DNA of 64,000 nt from Beaufortia kweichowensis (Eukaryota; Chordata; Actinopteri; Cypriniformes; Gastromyzontidae), in assembly GCA_019155185.1 (NCBI GenBank), contig CM032816.1:1775418-1839417 (forward strand), read 5' to 3'. How positions within the stretch are numbered: position 1 is the stretch's first letter; the number at the start of each line of letters is the position of its first letter. The notes beneath the pieces were generated by a model, which saw only the letters and a program-made list of their open reading frames with translations, made no database searches and was not told the origin of the DNA. Shown piece after piece: positions 58,473 to 64,000 of the stretch. The position numbers and the translations under genes are program-made.

Positions 58473-58592
58473 AATTTGGCAGATGCTTTAATCCAGAGTG
58501 ATTTACAGTGCATTCAAAATTTACATTTTTTTATCATGTAGAGTTTCTTGGAAATCGGACCCACAATCTTTGTGCTGCCATCACAATGCTTT
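58473..58592 (-). mobile_element. SINE with L2-type tail, decayed
   Basis: AATTTGGCAGATGCTTTAAT, CCAGAGTGATTTACAGTGCA and CACAATCTTTGTGCTGCC are diverged versions of the family at 3780 and 31583. Confidence 0.6.
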
Positions 58593-60399
58593 TCCAAATG
58601 TGCATATTTCAGGTTTTTAAATGAAAAGTCAATACCGAATTGAGAACTAATACCGTATTAAAACTTAACTTAATGCTATTAATTTAGGTTAAGACCTCTT
58701 CTTTACAGTCTGATTCAGAGTTCAAGTGTTTATAAATGCTAGCAAAACAATGCTAAACAATTAAGTGTCCGTGATCTAAAGTAATGTGTTCTGGCGTGAG
58801 CACAGAAAATAAAAAAAATACATCATTTGCATCTGATTTATCACAGCTGGAATATTGAAATTTGATCTGAGTGGAAATGTGTCAAGCAGATTTACACAGT
58901 AACAGTGACAGACTTTGCCGTGCACACACAGTCAGCCGCTCTCTACCATCCTTTATATCTAACACAATTAAACTCTTGCTGGATTTAAATAAGGAACTAT
59001 TGAACTGAGAGACAGGTAGAGGTAGAGGTTGGAAATGGTAGGGATTATACCACTCTGGCATTTCAAATCACATGCACCACCCATCTTACAGATGCCCATC
59101 TTCCTGCATGCTAGACTGAGTGAAGTCAATACAAGTTTTAGTTCAGGAAGAGCATAATATAAAATAGTTTCTAGCCAAAAATATTTAAAAGTTTCTGATA
59201 TTCTATATGTTGAAGCATACCTTGAGCTTAACCAGTGGGGGTGCACTTCAGGAGGTCATATAATAGACTTTCATTTGATGATTAGCTCTATTTGAGCCTC
59301 CTTCTGGAGCCATAATGAAGAAGTTGAACCAACGCCTTTGAAGGTTTTACGTCTTGCAGGCCAAAAGGGGCGGTTGAGATCCAGCCACATTGGCCTTCTA
59401 TCTGGGGGACTGCTCAGGTTTGGGTTACCGCACCACTGCTGAGGTTCATCTAAACTGCAGGAGGCCAAGACTAAATCTCCTTTGAATTCAATTATGTCTT
59501 AGGTTTTTTGAAATGGTAGCTAAGCACAGTAAATATATTCACTCAAATTTTGTGGGAGGGTGGTCTATTTTATGACTGTGGTTTTATGATGCAAAATTTT
59601 AAACCGAATTTCTGCACTGGTTAAGCAAAGTGAAGTATGACTTGTTATTCTTGTTACACACTGAGATTTCTCTGTTGCAGCCTAAACCCAGCTAAGGTGT
59701 GATGGTGGTAGACCTCTGTAGGTTTGACAGCTGTTTAGATTGCCACCCTCAAAAGGATCTTTCTCCAACCTCTCTCACTGTTAATAGGATTAAACCGCTT
59801 TAACTCCTTATAGACACAGGTCCTCACATTTGGCCCTTCATTTAAGGATGCTATAAATACACACTGATTGTAGATTTTATTTATTTTTAAATAGGCAAGA
59901 TTAAGTACTGGAAGAAAGGTATTGGCTTTTCTTAGCTGTATACACACTGTATATGCACATACAGTTGTTCATTATTGTTAATATGTCAAACTCTCACACC
60001 ACAAAAAAAAAACAGCAACTACAATTTAGAAGTAGCCCAGTTCCACAGAACAATGAGTGTTTAGGGCATTTATGCCTTAAAATGTTGGTGCATCATGCTA
60101 ATGCAAAGACAGAAAATGGCAGTAGAAAAAAGTCAGTAAAATCAGTAGAAAAATCAATTCATGAAAATACTTATTTGTTTGGCAAGGTAAGGTTGTAAAA
60201 ATAAACAAATGTGTTAGTGGTAGTGAATCCTGAGGCATGGCAGGGTTTAAATTTCCAATGTTTAAAGTTTAATATCAACTAGTAGATTTGTAACGTCTTT
60301 GTTATGATCAGATTGTGCCATCCAGTTTAAGTGGACAACTAAACACAAATTGAGCTTGTCAGGTGTCAGCCACCCCTTTTTTTGCCACTTACAAGGATC
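58593..60399. other. 3' flank, nothing coding seen
   Basis: AT-rich to balanced sequence with chance frames only. Confidence 0.45.
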
Positions 60400-61251
60400 T
60401 GATTAAGGTTGTCACTCGTGGTGTTGCTAAGCTGAGTCTAGACTGGTCAGATGAGCACCAGGGAAAGACCCTGGATTCTCACCTTGGGTCCCACTCTCGT
60501 GGCTTACGAGGGATACCTCACTTACGGGCTGGGGTGTAGTTCTCAGTGCAGGCCCCTGCTATCATTAAGGTATTTGTGGCGGCTTATTCTGTTAGCCACA
60601 AATCTATCAGTGGAGCCTGTATTGACACCTATAAGTATCTTGATTTCTGCATTGTGCCAGATGACAGAGGCCTACCTGCTAATTGCGAGTCCCATCTTGG
60701 GATCTCTCTATTTTCCTGAGGGGCTTACTAGGGGCTCCATTCAAGCTTTTAGAGTCAGCATCTGATAAAGTCTCAACTCTAAAGTTGGTTCAGTCGCTCA
60801 TTTTAACATTGTTAAAAAAGAGTGGGAATCTACAGACTCTTCTCCTGTCTTTGCTACAGCCATTCTGCATCCCAGACCAGATTACATCCCCAGAGTGGCT
60901 TCCACCTGCTGTCTTGTAGGCCTTTCGTTCCCCCCGCAACATGAGTCGCAGGAGAGGCTGCATTTGTCATGTCCGGTAAGGGCACTGACGGTTTATGTCC
61001 ATCACATAGGCCAGTGGTGTGAGACCTCTCAGCTGATATGATGGCCGCGACTGAGGTACTGCGGTTACTAAGCAGCAGCTGTCATGATGGACTGGGCATG
61101 CCATTGTCTTGTTTCATGAGGCTTGTGTGTCGCCTCTAAATGTTGCACACTACACTAAGAATCAATTCATGATGCTGCGTCATTAATTCCATGACGCCAC
61201 ATCTTGTTTCCTATCACAGGGAACTGGGTTACATATGAAACCTAAGACATT
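60400..61251 (+). pseudogene. DIRS retrotransposon fragment, recombinase and right end
   Basis: The reading 'RVPSWDLSIFLRGLLGAPF' and 'KVSTLKLVQSLILTLLKKSG' aligns with the tyrosine recombinase of the DIRS element at 40.29 kb ('RVPTWDLAVVLQGLSVAPF', 'KFLTLKTVFLLAVSSLKRVG'). The tail GGGAACTGGGTTACATATGA and AACCTAAGACATT matches the right end GGGAACAAGGGTTATATACG ... CTGAGACGTT. Upstream 'LSLDWSDEHQG' may be a gag remnant and a Gly-Trp-Gly-like stretch at about 60528 an RNase H remnant. The copy is older and more decayed than the 36.8-kb one. Confidence 0.75.
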
Positions 61252-61929
61252 ATGTTGTAAGCTCTTTCAATGTGACAGGTGCATTACATGCCAAGATAAA
61301 AGATATACATTGCTAACATATATCAATTTTCATGACTACAACAATGAAACAACAGCCTGGAAGCAGTAACAAAGAGTATTGTTTGAGAGGCTACAATATC
61401 TATGGCTGCAAAATATATAGTCCATTGTTATGCAAGTGATGATTTCATTACTATGAGCAGAAGTTGTTAACAGTAACCCAGATGTTAATAAATACATAAA
61501 TAACTGGCGATTACAGGAAATTATGCAGATTCAATTCAGAATCAAATCGTTTTTTATTTGTCTGCATTCAACACATTAAGGGTGAATGTAGATGTGTCAA
61601 TTAAATGGGTAAGGGAAGTTCAGGTGAACACTAACCAAAGCACCTGAATTTGATGGTGGTTGATCTGCTCCCCACACGCTTTAAAGCAAATAATAAGACA
61701 CATTTTTATCTACGTAATACAGTACATATTCACAGTAAATGTTGTAAACCATTTCAATATAATCATATCACATCTGTCACAAGCCAAAAGATGTGCTTTA
61801 AAATTGATGTCAGAATGTCATAAATATGAGTTGTGGGTAACACGAAAACAGAGCTGATACATTTTCTGCTCATAAACTACATGTGCCGCATAATATAAGT
61901 TGTGTACAAATCCTCTATTTCTAGTCAAC
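61252..61929. other. 3' flank, nothing coding seen
   Basis: AT-rich, no feature. Confidence 0.45.
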
Positions 61930-62720
61930 CACCTTTAAGATGATGACCTCATTTTACAGACTACTGATTAAACAATCCAGTTTACAAAAGACACACATCA
62001 AATTACAAACATCGACTGCAGATTCAAAGTCCCCTCCGGCTGACCGTCTCCATAAAAATGAGACCCTAGTTGGCACCAGCTCCCCCTTATCTGCAGCGCA
62101 CAAAATTATCATCCCACTGCCGGCTGTTTAACCAATGATACATTAATGCTGCGCCAGAAAAGAGAGTGGACTGCAAGCCCCGAGCGTAGATCCCTTGCAA
62201 CCCAAATCACCACCATGCATTCAGGAGGTAGGTTGTCATAATGGATCTAAGCCTGGCTGCTAATGGTTATTTAATATGGCCATCTCCACGTTCACTCCTT
62301 TTGCATACTGAGCACATGGGGAAGGCCCCAAACCCTCTTTAACACTTATTCAAGATGACAGGAAAAATGAAAGCGTTTGTCCTCTCAATGGAAAAGTAAT
62401 CACGGCTACATTATCCCTCCACTCGGCCCTATCATGCTAACGCAGGGGACAAATGTCACAGAGATGTATTTAAACACTGATGGAGCGCCGCTGTGTGATT
62501 CCTGCCATGGAGCTGATTAATAAGTATAAATAAATATAAAACCCTCAATTTGTATGTAAATGCGCTAGGGACGGGACAGGCAAAGCCATAGCAGTTGCTA
62601 GTGATAGCCGCATCTAGAGACCAATTGTCATGAAGTAAAGTGGTAATTATGGACGTTTACAGGAATGCGTTCATCCTCCATGTATTATAGTGATGGCTAG
62701 TCAGCCTTCTAGCGCGATAG
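61930..62720. other. GC-balanced block, strong candidate for conserved noncoding DNA
   Basis: The block is about 800 bp, non-repetitive, with clusters of homeodomain-like ATTAA/TAAT words, GGCTGCTAATGGTTATTTAA, CATGGAGCTGATTAATAAGT, and no stop-free long frame. It contrasts with AT-rich neighbours. This is the best candidate for a distal enhancer in the window, by composition only. Confidence 0.35.
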
Positions 62721-63079
62721 GAGTGGCATAGCTGGGTCTTGTTAGCGTTCAAAAAGAAATCAGCTAACAGAAGACAGGCGATAGCTCTGTTCCAAAATCT
62801 ATTGAACTACTCTGTTGTCCACATATAGCTGCTTCTGAAAAGTACATATATTTTGTACAGATTTATCTGAATTAGCCACCTGATGAAATGGTTACAAATT
62901 CATTAAGGTGTCCATACACCAATTTTTGCATAAGCAAACAATGCATAAAAATACACTGAAAACAAACACTGGAACAAATAGTTGTCAACACTGTTATTTT
63001 TTTACAGTTTTTTTAATGATATCATAAACATGTTTGTAAACATAAACAACGATTTTGGAGATTGTTGCTACCCAATTAA

Positions 63080-63410
63080 CAAAATTATGTTCCAAGAACG
63101 TTGTTCTAAGAACATTTCATTATAACATTGTCAGAACAATATGAAAACACTTATAACATAAAAAGGACTTTCCAATAACTTTGTTCTTAGAACGTTTTAT
63201 CTCAACATTACAAGAATGTTCATCAAGTACAAATAACATCACAAAAACGTTCCAAGAATGTTATTCTAAGAATGTTTTCTTTCAACATTCTGAGAACGTT
63301 AACAACATTTAATGGTACGAGAGAATTCCAAAAACATTTAACATTTTGTACTAACATTCACATAACTTTTAAAAAATGTTAGTGAATGTTGCGGGAACGT
63401 TAGCTGTTAG
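63080..63410. repeat. Degenerate AACGTT palindromic tandem repeat
   Basis: Units such as CCAAGAACGTTGTTCTAAGAAC, TTAGAACGTTTT, GTTCCAAGAATGTTATTCTAAG and TGAGAACGTTAACA recur every 25-60 bases, in both orientations. The unit itself is nearly self-complementary. Similar AACGTT-rich repeats are known in teleosts. Confidence 0.7.
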
Positions 63411-64000
63411 CTAAGTATGTATTCTGGGATTGATTTAGTCTATGTCTTACACAAGGTTTTGAAGGAGCTGATATCTCAGATTACAGTCTTTACTAATACC
63501 TCTTTTTATGTATTTCTGTTGTTTATGATGTACAGAGTGCTGGTTAGCATGTTTAACTTGCTTGTTAGCAAGAAAGCTTCCAGTAGGCCACAAAACTGAG
63601 GTCTCAGTTTATGCACTTTTGACATTTGAATGAAGGGCAAACTCTAAACACGTTAAAGTTTCCTCACAAAGACACATTTTATAAAAGTAAGAAAGCGAGA
63701 AAAAAGGTTTGAGTTCTAAATTTGTGAGCATAATGGTTTTGGACAAAAGTCATTCAGGTATGTTTATCTGTGGCTTCTCTGTAAATAAGAGTGCTTTGTG
63801 TTAAATTGGATTTTACAGATGACACCGGCGGGCAGAATGCATCCGCTCAAGTGCAGCTCTCATGAGAAACTTATCAAGATTGCCCGTATCACACCCATAA
63901 ACACCCTCATGCAGAGTATCAGCTTTAAATAAAACCAGCATTTAAATATTAATAGTGGTGAATTGTTGGGTAGTGAGCCTGATCTGAAGAGCTCTACGAG
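63411..64000. other. 3' flank, nothing coding seen
   Basis: No recognisable gene or repeat. The last 200 bases include an AATAAA at about 63929. Confidence 0.45.

Overview
The window looks like chromosomal DNA of a teleost fish, most likely a cyprinid. It is AT-rich with large introns. It is littered with repeat families typical of carp-like fishes: DIRS and Ty3/Gypsy retrotransposons, L2 LINEs, tRNA-derived SINEs with L2-type tails, hAT and TTAA-flanked MITEs. There is no sign of bacterial-style gene packing, and almost all open reading frames of 60-130 codons are chance frames in introns or pieces of transposons. The species call is an inference from the repeat content.

One host gene is supported, on the + strand. 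It is a multi-exon ankyrin-repeat gene of the SOWAH (sosondowah) family, with its 3' half in the window. I traced eight exons by hand from splice signals and reading phase: 5281-5427, 13109-13168, 22755-22877, a 12-nt microexon at 26280-26291, 33072-33158, 44116-44188, 49175-49270 and 49411-49538 (stop TGA). The first two encode an acidic, Ser-rich linker, the next four the SOWAH ankyrin core, and the last two the third repeat and a short tail. The amino-terminal exons are not in the window or not recognisable. Possible polyadenylation signals lie at 49722 and 49794.

The introns host mobile elements. A Gypsy retrotransposon (6106-9423) has a perfect 5-bp target duplication but has lost integrase and half of its 3' LTR. 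An L2 fragment at 15.3-15.8 kb lacks the RT catalytic core. A 637-bp hAT MITE (17851-18487) has a perfect 8-bp target duplication. A MITE at 35.55-35.87 kb holds a perfect 36-bp hairpin. A decayed but structurally complete DIRS element (36780-41857) has inverted terminal repeats, an internal complementary region and tyrosine-recombinase remnants. Two further DIRS fragments lie at 29.2 and 60.4 kb.

Downstream of the gene (49.8-64 kb) I see no coding exon. This flank holds several GC-balanced, non-repetitive blocks that may be conserved regulatory DNA. Similar blocks lie in the introns. One block, at about 56.16-56.23 kb, has CCAAT and TATA motifs at promoter-like spacing. These regulatory calls are inference only and need genome comparison. 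The main biological point is the intron-split SOWAH gene with its microexon. The most complete mobile system is the DIRS element. I did not find a convincing wholly new system.
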